64,000 bases of DNA from Mortierella hygrophila (GCA_015680625.1 JAAAXW010000003.1:186001-250000); one strand, 5' to 3'. Positions 10,797 to 22,335 are shown, counted from the stretch's first letter. Notes: generated from the letters alone by a model not told the origin. A program made the numbers and translations.

Positions 10797-12804
10797 ATGT
10801 TTACTCAGGACCAGCCTCGCCTCCGCAACTGGATTAACGGTCAGTTCGTCGACGTAGTCGCCTCGGGCTCAGACCAACCCGTCAAGACAATCCCTGTCAC
10901 CAGCCCTTACAACGCAAGGGTCATTGGACATGTCCCGCTCTCCACTGCCACCGACGTCGCTGACGCTGTCGCTGCTGCTCAAGCCGCATTTCCTGCCTGG
11001 TCATCGCGCACCATCAAGGACAGGGCCGCTATCCTGATTAAGTTCCACTCCCTCTTGACCAAGCATGTTGACCAACTGGCCGATATAGTCGTCTTGGAGC
11101 ATGGCAAGAACAAGGCCGAGGCCATTGCCAGTGTCCTCAAGGGCCAAGAGACTGTCGAGTACGCCCTTTCGTTGCCTCAGGTCGTCCAAGGAAAGATGCT
11201 CGAGGTGTCCAGAGGAATTACTTGCTATGATACCCGCGTTCGTAAGTCCATATTGCAGAACCTTGACTCAGTGGTAACATTTATATGTGTTGATGGAGAA
11301 TGTTCACTGATTGTTATATCTATTTTTCTTGGGCCTGTTGTAGCATTGGGAGTCATTGCGTCAGTCGTCCCATTCAACTTTCCAGTCATGGTGCCCATGT
11401 GGACTTTGCCTATTGCCATCGCCATGGGTAAGCCTTTTCTGCCGCGTTGACTGTCACAAAAGTGCGCTTTGAAGGGGATGCCAATGACCATGACTCACTC
11501 TTCAACATCAACTCTATCTCTCTGACTAGGCAATACCATGGTGCTCAAGCCAAGTGAGAAGGTCCCGTTCACTATGACCAAAATTGTTGAGCTCCTCAAG
11601 GAAGCAGGATTGCCTGATGGCGTTGTGAACCTTGTCCATGGAACTGCTGACGGTGTGTTCTGGCTCACTTGTTCTCGTTCGATGGTGCAGCCTTTTTTTA
11701 TTTTTCACAGAGCACTAATGTTTGTTGTACTCAATTCGCCCCACCCCACCTTTCCATTTTTAGCCGTCAATGCGCTCATCGACCATGAAGATGTCAAGGC
11801 AGTGACCTTCGTGGGAACTTCACATATTGCCGAAATGGTCTCCCAGAGATGTCACAAGCTCAACAAGCGCGTCCTTGCCCTGGGTGGCGCCAAGGTACGC
11901 TAAGTCTCATTGTGCTTACTCGTTGAGGGTATACCTACCCACATGTTACTTGGTTATTTATGTTGCTATTTTGTCGACATTCCACTTGTAGAACCATATG
12001 ATCTCGGCGCCCGACCGCAACATTGAGATGACTTCGACGGATGTAGTCAACTCTTACAGCGGCTGCAGTGGTCAGCGCTGTATGGCTGCTACGGTTCTCT
12101 TAACGATTGGTCATCAGCAAGAACTCGTCGACAAGATTGTTGCTAAATCAGAGGCCCTTCGCCCAGGAAGCACGGCAGGAGCGGTGGGACCCGTCATTGA
12201 TCAAGCTTCGGTTGACAAGATCACTCGGTACATCAACGAGGCTGAGGCTTCAGGTGCAAGGATTCTCGTTGACGGACGTCCATGGACCAAGAACCAGTCC
12301 GAAGGCTTCTGGGTAGGACCTACCGTCATCCTGCATACCAACAAGCAGGATGCTGCTCTTCATGACGAAATCTTTGGACCCGTCTTGTCGATCCTTGCTG
12401 TCGACACCGCAGAAGAGGCATTGGCTATTGAGAACGCCAACCCTTATGGCAATGCAGCCTGCATCTACACCAGCTCAGGAGCCATTGCTGATCACTTCAT
12501 CAAGCGCTTCAGTGCCGGCATGTGTGGCGTCAAGTGAGTCACTTTTGTTGGTCATGTTGATCTTTACTCTGCTGCGATATTGTGTAACTTTCAGACAGTT
12601 AACATGTGTAATTCTCTTGATTGGTGTATTTCTAGCATTGGTGTCGCTGTCCCAAGAGAGCCATTCTCGTTTGGCGGATGGAACAAGAGCCGCTTTGGAA
12701 ACCATTGTGATATTACTGGAGATGGTGGAGTCGAGTTCTTTTCGATGAGGAAAAAGGTCACGACCAAGTGGGTCCCTCAGGAGAATGCCTCCTGGATGAG
12801 TTAA
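10797..12804 (+). CDS. Methylmalonate-semialdehyde dehydrogenase (ALDH6 family)
   Basis: Six exons, 10797-11241, 11344-11427, 11530-11652, 11764-11894, 11992-12533 and 12636-12804, give 497 residues, the usual family length. All introns are GT-AG and short. The enzyme oxidises methylmalonate- and malonate-semialdehyde to propionyl- and acetyl-CoA in valine and pyrimidine catabolism. Family signatures seen: N-terminal LRNWINGQFV, VVPFNFPVMVPMW, NTMVLKPSEKVP, VTFVGTSHIAE, the catalytic cysteine C291 within CSGQRCMA, EIFGPVLSI, and the C-terminal VPREPFSFGGWNKSRFG. QRCMA and the CoA-dependent-type C-terminus separate it from ordinary aldehyde dehydrogenases. The first residues (MFTQDQPRLRN) do not look like a mitochondrial presequence, although the enzyme is mitochondrial in animals; an unseen upstream exon could supply one. 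CT-rich leader upstream; an AATAAA lies 79 bases past the stop. Confidence 0.93.
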
Positions 12805-12882
12805 GACGCAGACACTTGCGTACAAAAAGGGGACGAACGGAATGGTTGAGCTCAACATTTTTTCACTCTTTTTTTTCGCACT

Positions 12883-12888
12883 AATAAA
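12883..12888 (+). terminator. Candidate polyadenylation signal AATAAA (dehydrogenase)
   Basis: Exact AATAAA, 79 bases after the stop of the methylmalonate-semialdehyde dehydrogenase gene and before the next gene's start. Confidence 0.5.
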
Positions 12889-13015
12889 AGAAAGCCCGAT
12901 TTGATATGACTGCTGCGGAGAGATGGGGCGGTCAACGTATACAAGTAGAACAAATTGATCATTGTTCCCTATCACCCTCTCTTCCCTCTGCTCCCAACCA
13001 AATCCACAGATTCGG

Positions 13016-14095
13016 ATGATGACTTTCTCGACAGCACCCCAGGAAACCAGCTTCCCCCTGACACTGCCTCGGGCCATCTTTCTCGATAGCGGCGGGGTCA
13101 TCAATGATAATGACCGTCGGGCACCTCAGTGGGTTCATCATCTGGAGCAATATATGCCGACAACCAAGATTGGCGGACCCGGTCGACTATGGGGGAAAGG
13201 CAATGCGATCATGTCGGACAGGCTGTTTAAGGGCGAGAACCCTCTTTGGAAGGAACTCATCGACAGATCCAAGGACTTTCATCAGTTCTATCGGGAATAC
13301 CATCTGTTCTGGATACAGGAAGGCGTCCGGCTGGTGAACAGCTTCCTGAAGGAGGAGCATGATGAGGCCATCAATAATCTCCAAGGTCATGGAGATGACG
13401 GTGCCGACAAGGAGACACCGCCACTTGTCCAGTTGGTCTTGCCCGAGTCTGAAGAGGAACAGATCCAGATTGCCTATGATGCCCACCTCTACTGCACCTC
13501 CATCGTTCGTGCAGACTATCCCGGCGCTGTTGAGGCGATCTTAGACTTGAAATTTGAGCAAGGGTTCACGATGTACACTTGTTCGGGAGAGTCGGCGACT
13601 GAGCTCGAGTTGACCTTCAAGACCCTTGGTATGTCGACCCTTTTGGCCCAGGATGAGAAAAAGGCGGCGCACGGACGGTCGTCAACGTCAACCTCACAGG
13701 CGACAACAGATATCAGCATCGAGGAAGCGGCGGATGTTGTTCTCAGACCGGTATTTACCAGTCTCTATGGGCCGGACTTGATTCAATGCCACAAGGGCTC
13801 GAGCGAGTTTTATCGACAAATCTTTGAGCACTCTGGGGTGGATGCACGGGATGCCGTGGTTGTTGATGATAAGGAGTACATCCTTGCCTGGGCCAAGGTG
13901 CACGGAGTGAGGACGGTGATGATTTCAACCGAGGATCGTCGTGGGAAGGAGATGATGATTGAGGTGGACAAGGTCCAGGCAGATGGAACTGTGGCCAAGG
14001 CTATTGTCCCGGTTGTGGATGATCAGCTCGAGTCCCTGTCGCAGCTGCCCGCCTTGACGGCCTCTTGGAAGAAGCACCTCAACGTAAAGGATTAA
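13016..14095 (+). CDS. HAD-superfamily hydrolase-like protein
   Basis: Single exon, 359 residues from the first ATG of an ATGATG pair. HAD-like motifs are visible: motif I IFLDSGGVIND (nucleophile Asp about residue 23; the usual second Asp is replaced by Gly as in several dehalogenase-type members), a motif-II-like TMYTCSGES, the motif III lysine in CHKGSSEFY, and motif IV VVVDDKEYILAWA. A long helical insert between motifs I and II (about 30-150) would form the cap. It probably acts as a phosphatase or hydrolase on an unknown small substrate; no targeting signal is seen. It starts only 211 bases after the dehydrogenase stop on the same strand, but each gene can have its own transcript. An AATAAA follows at 14114. 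Confidence 0.75.
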   Translation: MMTFSTAPQETSFPLTLPRAIFLDSGGVINDNDRRAPQWVHHLEQYMPTTKIGGPGRLWGKGNAIMSDRLFKGENPLWKELIDRSKDFHQFYREYHLFWIQEGVRLVNSFLKEEHDEAINNLQGHGDDGADKETPPLVQLVLPESEEEQIQIAYDAHLYCTSIVRADYPGAVEAILDLKFEQGFTMYTCSGESATELELTFKTLGMSTLLAQDEKKAAHGRSSTSTSQATTDISIEEAADVVLRPVFTSLYGPDLIQCHKGSSEFYRQIFEHSGVDARDAVVVDDKEYILAWAKVHGVRTVMISTEDRRGKEMMIEVDKVQADGTVAKAIVPVVDDQLESLSQLPALTASWKKHLNVKD

Positions 14096-14113
14096 AAAAA
14101 CCTTGTTCCTGAA

Positions 14114-14119
14114 AATAAA
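14114..14119 (+). terminator. Candidate polyadenylation signal AATAAA (HAD gene)
   Basis: Exact AATAAA 19 bases after the HAD-like gene stop; closer than usual, so moderate support. Confidence 0.4.
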
Positions 14120-14244
14120 TTAACCATTACGGGGCAGGGACGACTTTTTCACTCTATTCAAATTTCAAACCCTCGTACACGCGAGGATGTGTTTTGTTTT
14201 GACAAACACGTCCCTTCTCTCGCCCATCAACTTCTTTTGCAGGG

Positions 14245-14245
<1 letters not shown>

Positions 14246-14282
<37 letters not shown>

Positions 14283-14293
14283 GCAACAACAAC
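14246..14293 (+). repeat. (CAA)n repeat in the 5' leader of the MT-A70 gene
   Basis: About fifteen AAC/CAA triplets with one CAG interruption, ending about 11 bases before the start codon at 14305. Unstructured CAA-rich leaders are known to favour translation in other systems; that role here is inference. Confidence 0.85.
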
Positions 14294-14304
14294 ATTCACC
14301 CACA

Positions 14305-16357
14305 ATGTCAACACGGCAGTCAAGACGCAAGCCCCGCAAGACCCTGGCCATCAAGTACGTCGAGACACTCCATTGCCTCATGTCATGTCATGAATGCATA
14401 CATTCACCTGGAGAGAACATGTTCACTTTTACTGCAAGCAACAACAAACAAACAACTAACCCTTTCACAACACACCTTTCTTTTACCTTCCGTTTTCTCA
14501 TTAGCAACGCACATTATGTCGGATATGTTGAGGAAAACGAGTCAATCGAAGCGATCATGAAGAAGTTTGAGGAACTGGCACGCATGGAAGAGGAGTTTGC
14601 AAAGTCCAGCAACAGCAACATTAGCAACAACGACGCAGCTTCAACGCCAACCCCTGACGCAGCCTCCGGAATACCTGTACCAGAATCAGGAGCTGGCAAT
14701 GGCGAAGGATCCTCGTCCTCGGTGATTCCCAATGGAGAGGTCATCCTGGGTTTGGAAAGGACACAACAGAAGGCTGGAGAGAGCGAGGGTTTCACGGATG
14801 AACAACTTCAGGAGATCTTCCGACGCACATCTGGATTCACCGTCCGTTCTATGCTTCGGGATACGCCTGAGGATATTTATGAGGAGGATGTGTGGCAGGC
14901 AAACATTGCAGACGAGGACTACCTTTACGACTTCGAGGAGGAAGAGTAAGTACTTCGGACTCATGTTCCAGCATCGCTTGGTTGGTGTATGCATTGCGCA
15001 TCTTAATTCCTCTGCTAATTATATATTTGTCATATTGTCATTGCTTCAATTGCATGGTTCATTAGTGACTATCTTATGGCAATGGATGATCACTTTTGGG
15101 ACGAGGAAATCGCACCTTCAAGGAAACGTGGACGCAAGGAGAAGGAGCCCCGTGTGCCTCGCCCGCCTCGTGAGCCCAAGATCAAGGGCGAAAAGAAGCG
15201 GCAAATGGGTAATGATCGGGAGAGCATCTTGCAACGATACAAGGTCATGCAAGTCCGCCTTCAGGATCGTCATGGCAACTTTTTCACAGTTAAGAAGAAG
15301 GTTTCGACAATAGATCCCAGCCTGCCGACTTATGTCCGTATCCCGCCTGTGCCTATTCCTCGGTCTTGGATCCATCCTATCCGTCCCTTGGAGAAGCAAG
15401 CTAGTATCGTGCCAGAAGTCCTTGGATCTCGGTAAGCAGAAAGGGGAGAGTACTTTTGTCAACCGACCTCGTGTATGATCATGTGGAGCAGCATCTAACA
15501 CTGGAGAGCTATGATTTTCCTATTTGCCATAGGTATGAGGAGTCAAGTAATATTCTAGATATGGATTTGACTCGGTTTGGCACGGACTTTCAGGCAATCT
15601 ACATGGACCCACCACTACTGCGTGAAGGAGAAGAGGCAGGACCCAATAAGATCACAATGGCACAGCTGGCGACACTCAACATCGGGGTCATCCTCCCAAA
15701 GGGGTTCCTTTTTGTCTGGGTTGAAAAAGAGTTCCTACCAGAGATGGTCCGGTTGGCCGAGAGCTGGGAGATGCGATACGTGGAGAACTTCTGCTGGATC
15801 AAGCGAAATGCCAACAACCAGATTGCCCGCGACCGGTCACCGTACTTTAACTCTTCCAAGCTGTCGCTCCTCATCTTCCGCAAGGTAAGCATTTTGCATA
15901 TATTTTTTTGGTGGCGTTTTAGCTTCGTATGTTCTCTGGACGAAGGTTGATATTCTTGGAACAAGGCAATAACCAATACTATATTCTTCATCTGTATGAA
16001 AAAACAGGAGGGTGATGTTGAACTGAGGCATCAGCGGAGTCCTGATTGCGTGTTCGACTTTGTCAAGCCTAGTACGGCAACGGAGCTTTCAGAAGAGAAG
16101 CCTAGGTTCATGTACGAGCTGATCGAGACACTCTTGCCACAGGCGGTCTACACTGAAAGCAACCCCAACGGCGATCGCATGATTGAGCTGTAAGTACTTG
16201 TTGGTACCCTTATCCCATGCGATTGAGCTCTATAAATGTACACTTGCAGCTTGCTGATAGTTCTCCATTGCCTTAAATCTTCATGTTTGTTAGGTGGGCG
16301 CGTCAAGGAACAAGACGCAAAGGATGGACCTCGATCTGCCAACCCAAAGTATTCTAG
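14305..16357 (+). CDS. MT-A70 family N6-adenine methyltransferase-like protein with DPPL motif
   Basis: Six exons, 14305-14354, 14505-14945, 15066-15431, 15533-15884, 16008-16189 and 16294-16357, give 484 residues. All junctions keep frame, including a tiny first exon. The N-terminal half is charged, with a basic RKPRK start, an acidic EEEDDYL stretch and a basic RKRGRKEKE block, possibly nucleic-acid binding. From about 287 it is an MT-A70 fold: FQAIYMDPPL (catalytic-type motif at 311-314), GFLFVWVEKEF, YVENFCWIKRNANNQ, SKLSLLIFRK, then the C-terminal PRFMYELIETLLP and the MIELWARQGTRRKGW segment. The family methylates adenine in RNA (METTL3) or DNA (ciliate and early-fungal AMT/MTA1). Active members carry DPPW. 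DPPL here resembles the inactive-partner type (METTL14 has EPPL), so it may be the non-catalytic half of a heterodimer. Nuclear location is inferred. Confidence 0.85.
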
Positions 16358-17483
16358 ACATTCAATGATATTTGTCACGCCCATTGGACATATTATCATC
16401 CACTCTCATAAAACAACCCCCCCAAGTCTCATAGAAACCTACATAATAGAGTTGATTATCGTTGTTCCGGCAGATTTTTCCATTTTCAAGCTGGCCTTGA
16501 CATTTCAACACTGCTCTCAGGGTGTTCATGCTCTCCGTCGTTGTCACGTCCCGTTCCTGACTTTGTTAGTCACTGGGTGACACCAAACACATTGGTTTGA
16601 GTGTTTAAATTCGGATAGCCAAGAGGAGGGGATGAGGGAGGGAGGAGAATCCTTCGTGAAGCAAAAGGAAACGGGTTGGAGACCAGCGCCATACCTTGTC
16701 GTCTTATTTTTATTCTTCCTTCTAAAGAGTGAACAAGTTGTTTCTTGCTTTCGCTTCTCCTCTCTTCCCCTTTCATTTCTTTTTCCTTCTTCTCTCCTCC
16801 ACTTCCTATCATCCGCTGCTCGGCCTCTTCTCTCTTGTCCCCACCAGTACCTCCCACCTCAACTACCGTTTACCCACGACAGTAGCTGAGCCCTACTCAT
16901 TTTATTACCGAGTTTTTTCGCAATAATTTTTTATTTCCCCCCCTCCTTTCTCCCCTTTTTCTCCTTTTACCAACCGGCCAACAACTTTGCCAGGTACTTA
17001 CCATCTGTTCTCCAATGCAAGCACATCCCCTTTAACCAGCATTCCCCTATTCAGCCCACGCTTAATCATACCAGGCGCAACAGTGCCTGGACATTCATTC
17101 ACAAAGGAAGCCCGTAAACTCCCCCCTTCATTCCCTACTCGCCATCCCTAATACTGCGATGGTTAAACTCAGTTATCTCGAAATGTTAAAACAGAGGGAA
17201 GAATAATCTTCCGATTTTGAATATGTCAACAGAACCAGGACATCAACGGACAGGAAGATTGCAGAGCGAGATTCATGGGTGGGTTGGCAGCGTTATGAGG
17301 AGCTGGGTTCGTGTCTTCTATTCATGGGTAAACATGCAGTCTCTCAGAGTGAGCTTGTGTGCCTAGGCCCCTCTTTTTTCGTCACCTTTGCTATTTACAT
17401 CCACAACAACTTTTCAATCCACTAAAAAATCATGCATTTCTCGGTAACAAATGTTTCTTTGTAGCTGTGACAAACATACAAAA
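16358..17483. other. Spacer, pyrimidine-rich upstream region
   Basis: 1.1 kb between two plus-strand genes. 16680-17000 is strongly CT-rich on the plus strand, as in leaders of neighbouring genes. No convincing open frame, RNA gene or repeat seen. Confidence 0.5.
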
Positions 17484-19176
17484 ATGGCTTCTCCCTCTCC
17501 TTCAACTTTCACTTCTTCTACCGCTTCATTACCCGGACGATCGCCATCGCCCTCAAGATTGCCGCCGTCGCAACAAGAGTCCCACAGAAGAAACGAACTC
17601 TACCAAGAGTCTCACAGAAGAAACGAACACTACCAAGAGTCCGCCCGCCGAGAACCATCATCACCCTCATCACTGCCATCGTCACCGCCTTCAGCAAGAG
17701 CGAGATTGAACCACCCAAGTCAGCGTTCACCCTCTGCATCAACATTTTCGTCTTCTTTTCCTGCTCCTCCCCATCCTCCTCCTTCTCAGAATCCAGGCCA
17801 CCGCTCACCCCCGACTTCAACGTTTTCTTCTACTTCTTTTCCTCCTCCACCACCAATTCGTCACAACCTTGATCATTCTCCCGGCCTGCCACTCGCATTA
17901 TCTCCTTTGCACTCTAACAGCTACCAACAACACCAACAGCCACAGAAGCAACACTCTCAGTACCAATACTCAACTAGTGGCGACTTCCTTCATACCACCT
18001 CGGCCAGTTTGACCTTAGTCCCACCGCCTGTGCCCTCAAGCCAATCGATTGCCATTCCTCCTCGCCGAGAATCGTCATATGGTCTGACCAATCAACATTC
18101 TCACAGTCGGTCTACTCAGTCACCCATTTACTCGCCTTCATCCAACTCTTTTGATTCTCGTTCGTCACCTTCGCCGTTGAACTCGGGAGCCGCCTACCAG
18201 AGATACGCCAACACCGACACTACTACTATTGTTTCTAATCTCACACCTCCTCAACCATCATACGTCCCCTCGCGCTCTCGACCTTCTGTCAGCCGACCAA
18301 ACTCAATCGTCTCCGTATCGGCCTACTCGACCCATTCGAACGAGCCCCTGAACCAGTCCAAGTCGAGCAAGACCAGTACTAAACTTCAAAAGCTTTATTC
18401 ACTAAACAAGAAGTCTCCCAAGAACACCATGTCCACTTTGGCCTACAAGGACGGGTCTTCATCTACCACAGGGGTGAGCACAAACCATCTGGATCTTCCA
18501 GAGCACCAGGGGATGCATAGCAACATGAGCCACGTCAACCTCAATGATCCATCTCACCTAGCTCGAAGGTCATCACAATCGTCAACCCGGTCGTCGTCTT
18601 CACTCACAGATCGCAAGCGAGGCTGGAGGACGAGATGGAACGAAGTCCGGCCAAGAAAGTACAACCCTCAAGATTACAATGTCAAGGGTTTCGGTCGAGT
18701 GGCCAAGTTCTCCAACGAGCGTCTCTACCTGCATTGGATCAGGTTCGGGGTGTTGCAGGCCGGTATTGCAGTGATGCTGCTGAGTTTTGGAATTGGCATT
18801 GCGTCGTGGGTGGGTGTTGGGTCATTGATTCTGTCGCTGTTGACGCTGATCTATGCAACGCAGTTGTTCCATAAGAGACATTTGTATATGGTCAGCAAGC
18901 GGAAGGATGTCAAGTTCTTTGCGAGGACGATCCCGACACTGTTGACCATTGGGCTTTTCTTCCTTTACGGTAGCAATTTTGTCTGTAAGTGTCATTCTCC
19001 ATCTCCTTTTTTTCATTGTTTGAGTGATACAAACAAGGTTCATATGTATAGGGTTGCAAAGCTGACGGTCTCTCCTTATTACGTGTTTGATAGTGACTAT
19101 GTACTATGACGAGGAAGCAAGAAGCCCCCCACCATGGACTCAGAACGATCCCACCAACTTTAATAGCGTTTTTTAA
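17484..19176 (+). CDS. DUF202 membrane protein with long Ser/Pro-rich N-terminus
   Basis: Two exons, 17484-18984 and 19094-19176, give 527 residues. Residues 1-400 are low-complexity Ser/Pro/Gln sequence, including an internal near-repeat ESHRRNELYQ / ESHRRNEHYQ and an ASTFSSSFPAPP / STFSSTSFPPPP pair. Residues about 405-500 form a DUF202 domain: FSNERLYLHWIRFGVLQAG, then three hydrophobic helices (GIAVMLLSFGIGIAS, LILSLLTLIYATQ, TIPTLLTIGLFFLYG). The FxNERxxLHW pattern is the same as in the Vtc1-like transmembrane domain of vacuolar transporter chaperones, but no SPX or VTC polymerase domain is present. The last exon adds a short acidic/Pro tail. The long N-terminus is probably cytosolic and phosphorylated; function unknown. 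Confidence 0.8.
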
Positions 19177-20430
19177 GAACAACGGTTTTCCTTATGTTCT
19201 ATTCTCTTACCCCCTTACATATTCATCATAGTCCATAGGGCGCTCCTATTGATAAAGCAGCAACTAGTAATATCAGACCATCAAAGTGAATGCACAGGCC
19301 AGGGGCGCGTCTTCAGGTCCGATCTGTCAATTTTGTGCATTCCCGTCACAGCCCCCTCCATTGAGTCACGGGGCAAACGGGTGGCGAGGCTTCTTTGACT
19401 GACTGGACGCTAGCGCGCAAAAGGGGATGTATGTAGTGTGGATGCGAGTGCGAATACTTGTATATGTCAAGTGGTCAGTGTATCTATATCTCTTTCTGGC
19501 AGGTATGTCTTTTACATACAAGAAAGGAAGCCGTCGATCGAGTACAGTGGGACATTCGGCCTTGGCTTCCTTCTCCCCTGCCTTGTGAGGCCTTTCGTTT
19601 CGTTCGGGGTGTGGTTGTTGTCGTCTCCCCTGTTTGCATCCTCAAATTCCATTTTAAATTTTTTTTGCTCCCCCTTCTTTTCTTCGTTCTCTCCCTCCCT
19701 CTTTCCTTACTTCCTTCCTTCCACCCCCACAACTTTCACTCCACACACCACACACACACATATACACACCGTTTACATCCATTCTCACCTTCCTTCTCTC
19801 TTTGACTTGATTGCATCCTCACCAACAAACCAACCAAGAAAGGCCTTTGTCACGAAAAAAGGTACAAGCTACTCTAACGGACGAACGGAGCCTGGATGAT
19901 GACTCGCGCAGTGACCAGGCGTTACTACTGTCGCAGAACGCCATGGCTGCCGCATCAACCCTTTTTTTAATATGCCTGCGCGTACTCCACCTCAGACCAT
20001 GGTCGATCTTGCTCCAGTACCGAGAGAACAAGAAATCAAGCGGCGTGATGTGAACAAAAAAAAAGCCAGTTGTAAGCCGCATGGAACAAGAGGAAGAGCC
20101 ACAGGATGTCATCATCCGACCTTTTTTTTTTGGTGTACAAACAGGGCATTAGCGACCTTGGCTCCAAAACAAATAACTGCTTTATGCGCCGCCCTTTTTT
20201 GTTCCGATTGGTCTACAACATCTCTCCTCCAAGAGATCGAAGGGAGGAGCGTTCAGCAAACAGCGACATTGAAAAAGGAAAACCTGTCTCTAACCTTATG
20301 CGCGTCTCATTCCTTCGTCTTCTTTCTGAATGCCTTTTAGAAACCACACATACGAACTCTAGTGTTCTCTTCGACAAGCACTTTCTCTCTTCGTCAACAT
20401 CACCTCGTTTATTTTTAAAGATCGATCATC
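19177..20430. other. Spacer upstream of the PP2A gene
   Basis: 1.25 kb. A CT-rich block at 19660-19800 and short A/T runs. Weak open frames without recognisable family. 20300-20430 is the likely PP2A leader. Confidence 0.5.
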
Positions 20431-22171
20431 ATGAGCCTCACGGATGTCAGCGACGTTGACGGTTGGATTCAGCACTTGATGCAGTGCAAGCAGCTCCCAG
20501 AGGCCGACATCAAGAGACTCTGTGAAAAGGTAAACTAGCCGAAAAATAAGAGTTGACTTGCTGGCCAAGTGTATGTGGCAAGAGGTGGGGTGACGTTGAA
20601 ATAGGACAAAACAGGCAGCAGACGAACTGGATGTGTGAGAGAGATACAAACTCAAAAATAAAGGGGATGGGGTCAGGAGAGAGTGTCGTGTCAGTGTTGA
20701 CACTGTTTGTCAAGAACAAACTGCGCGTTCGATGAAAACAGAAATAAGCCTTTCCGACGACGCGTGGTTTATGAAGACAGACCTAGGACATGGAACAAAC
20801 GACATTGGTTGTAAAAAACAATCGTGGTCGCAAGGACACTGGTAGGAAACACAGGATATGAGGACTTTTTGGAAAGGACTAACCAAAAAAATTCATAACA
20901 CGCCACACCCCAACAGTCTGGAGGCACACTCTGGAGACACGGAGTGCGCACATAAACCAATGTCAAGCAAGGACTCGGGGTTCTTGGGACAAGGATCACA
21001 TTTTTTTTACTCACGTAAGCGGGACGAACCGTGAGGAGTCGTCGCATTATGTTGTCTGTGCTGACAAGCAGCGTTTTGTGTCTCCTTGTCTTTTCTCTGC
21101 AAATTCATTGATAGGCTCGTGAGGTCCTTATGGAGGAGTCCAACGTCCAGCCTGTGCGCTGCCCCGTTACTGTTTGTGGTGACATCCACGGTCAGTTCCA
21201 CGATTTGATGGAGCTCTTCAGGATTGGAGGCAACTCCCCCGATACCAACTACCTCTTCATGGGAGACTATGTCGATCGTGGTTACTACTCTGTCGAGACT
21301 GTCACGCTACTGGTCGCCCTCAAGCTCCGCTACAAGGACCGCGTCACCATCCTGCGAGGAAACCACGAGTCGCGTCAGATTACTCAGGTCTATGGATTCT
21401 ATGACGAGTGCCTCCGAAAGTACGGCAACGCTAATGTCTGGAAGGCCTTCACCGACCTCTTTGACTACCTTCCCCTCACTGCCCTGATCGAGGACCAGGT
21501 ATGGCACCCTTCATTTGACTGCTTGAACAGGCTGATCGCATCGTGGTGTGTTCGGTGTGTGATATGATCATTGTGATTGATCGCTAAAACGTAACGACTA
21601 TTGCATCATTTAATTGCCTATAGATCTTCTGTCTTCACGGTGGTCTTTCGCCCTCCATTGATTCTCTGGATCACATTCGCTCGTTGGATCGCGTTCAGGA
21701 AGTGCCACACGAAGGACCCATGTGCGACTTGCTCTGGTCTGACCCGGATGACCGTTGCGGATGGGGCATTTCCCCTCGTGGAGCTGGATATACCTTTGGA
21801 CAGGATGTCTCGGAGACCTTTAACCACAACAACGGATTGACATTGATTGCAAGAGCTCACCAGCTTGTCATGGAGGTAATACGCATGTCAGCTTGTTACA
21901 ATTCTTACCATTAAGGTACCTATCGATCTTTCATCCAGCAACTGACATTCTCATTCTGATATCTTTGCGTGCTATGTAGGGTTACAACTGGTGTCAGGAC
22001 AGGAATGTGGTGACAATCTTCAGTGCCCCCAACTACTGCTACCGATGCGGTAACCAGGCTGCGATCATGGAGATTGACGAACACTTGAAGTACACGTTCC
22101 TCCAGTTTGATCCTGCTCCTCGCCGCGGCGAACCTCATGTCAGTCGCCATGTTCCCGATTACTTTTTGTAA
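20431..22171 (+). CDS. Serine/threonine protein phosphatase 2A catalytic subunit
   Basis: Four exons, 20431-20529, 21115-21498, 21624-21875 and 21980-22171, give 308 residues, the normal PP2Ac length. All metal-binding motifs of the PPP family are present: GDIHGQ, GDYVDRG, RGNHES, the CLHGGLSPS segment and the RAHQLVMEGY histidine region, plus YRCGNQAA. N-terminal DVDGWIQHLMQCKQLPE and the C-terminal DYFL identify PP2A rather than PP4 or PP6. It works as the catalytic partner of scaffold and B subunits in cell-cycle and stress signalling. The tail reads SRHVPDYFL where typical PP2Ac has TRRTPDYFL, so the tail threonine is missing while the tyrosine and the carboxymethylated leucine remain. 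Intron 1 (585 bases) is much longer than the others and could hold regulatory sequence. Confidence 0.96.
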
Positions 22172-22335
22172 TCGTTGCGCCCTTCCTATTGTACAGTTTT
22201 TATATTCGTTTTACGTCTCTTTTTCGATTACTCTTTCGTTCCCTTCTTTTCCCTCTTTCTCTTCTGTTGTCTTTTTTCAAGTAGCTACTTGTCGTTATCA
22301 GTCTAGTGTGTCTTTATGTTCCCTTTCGTCTGAGC

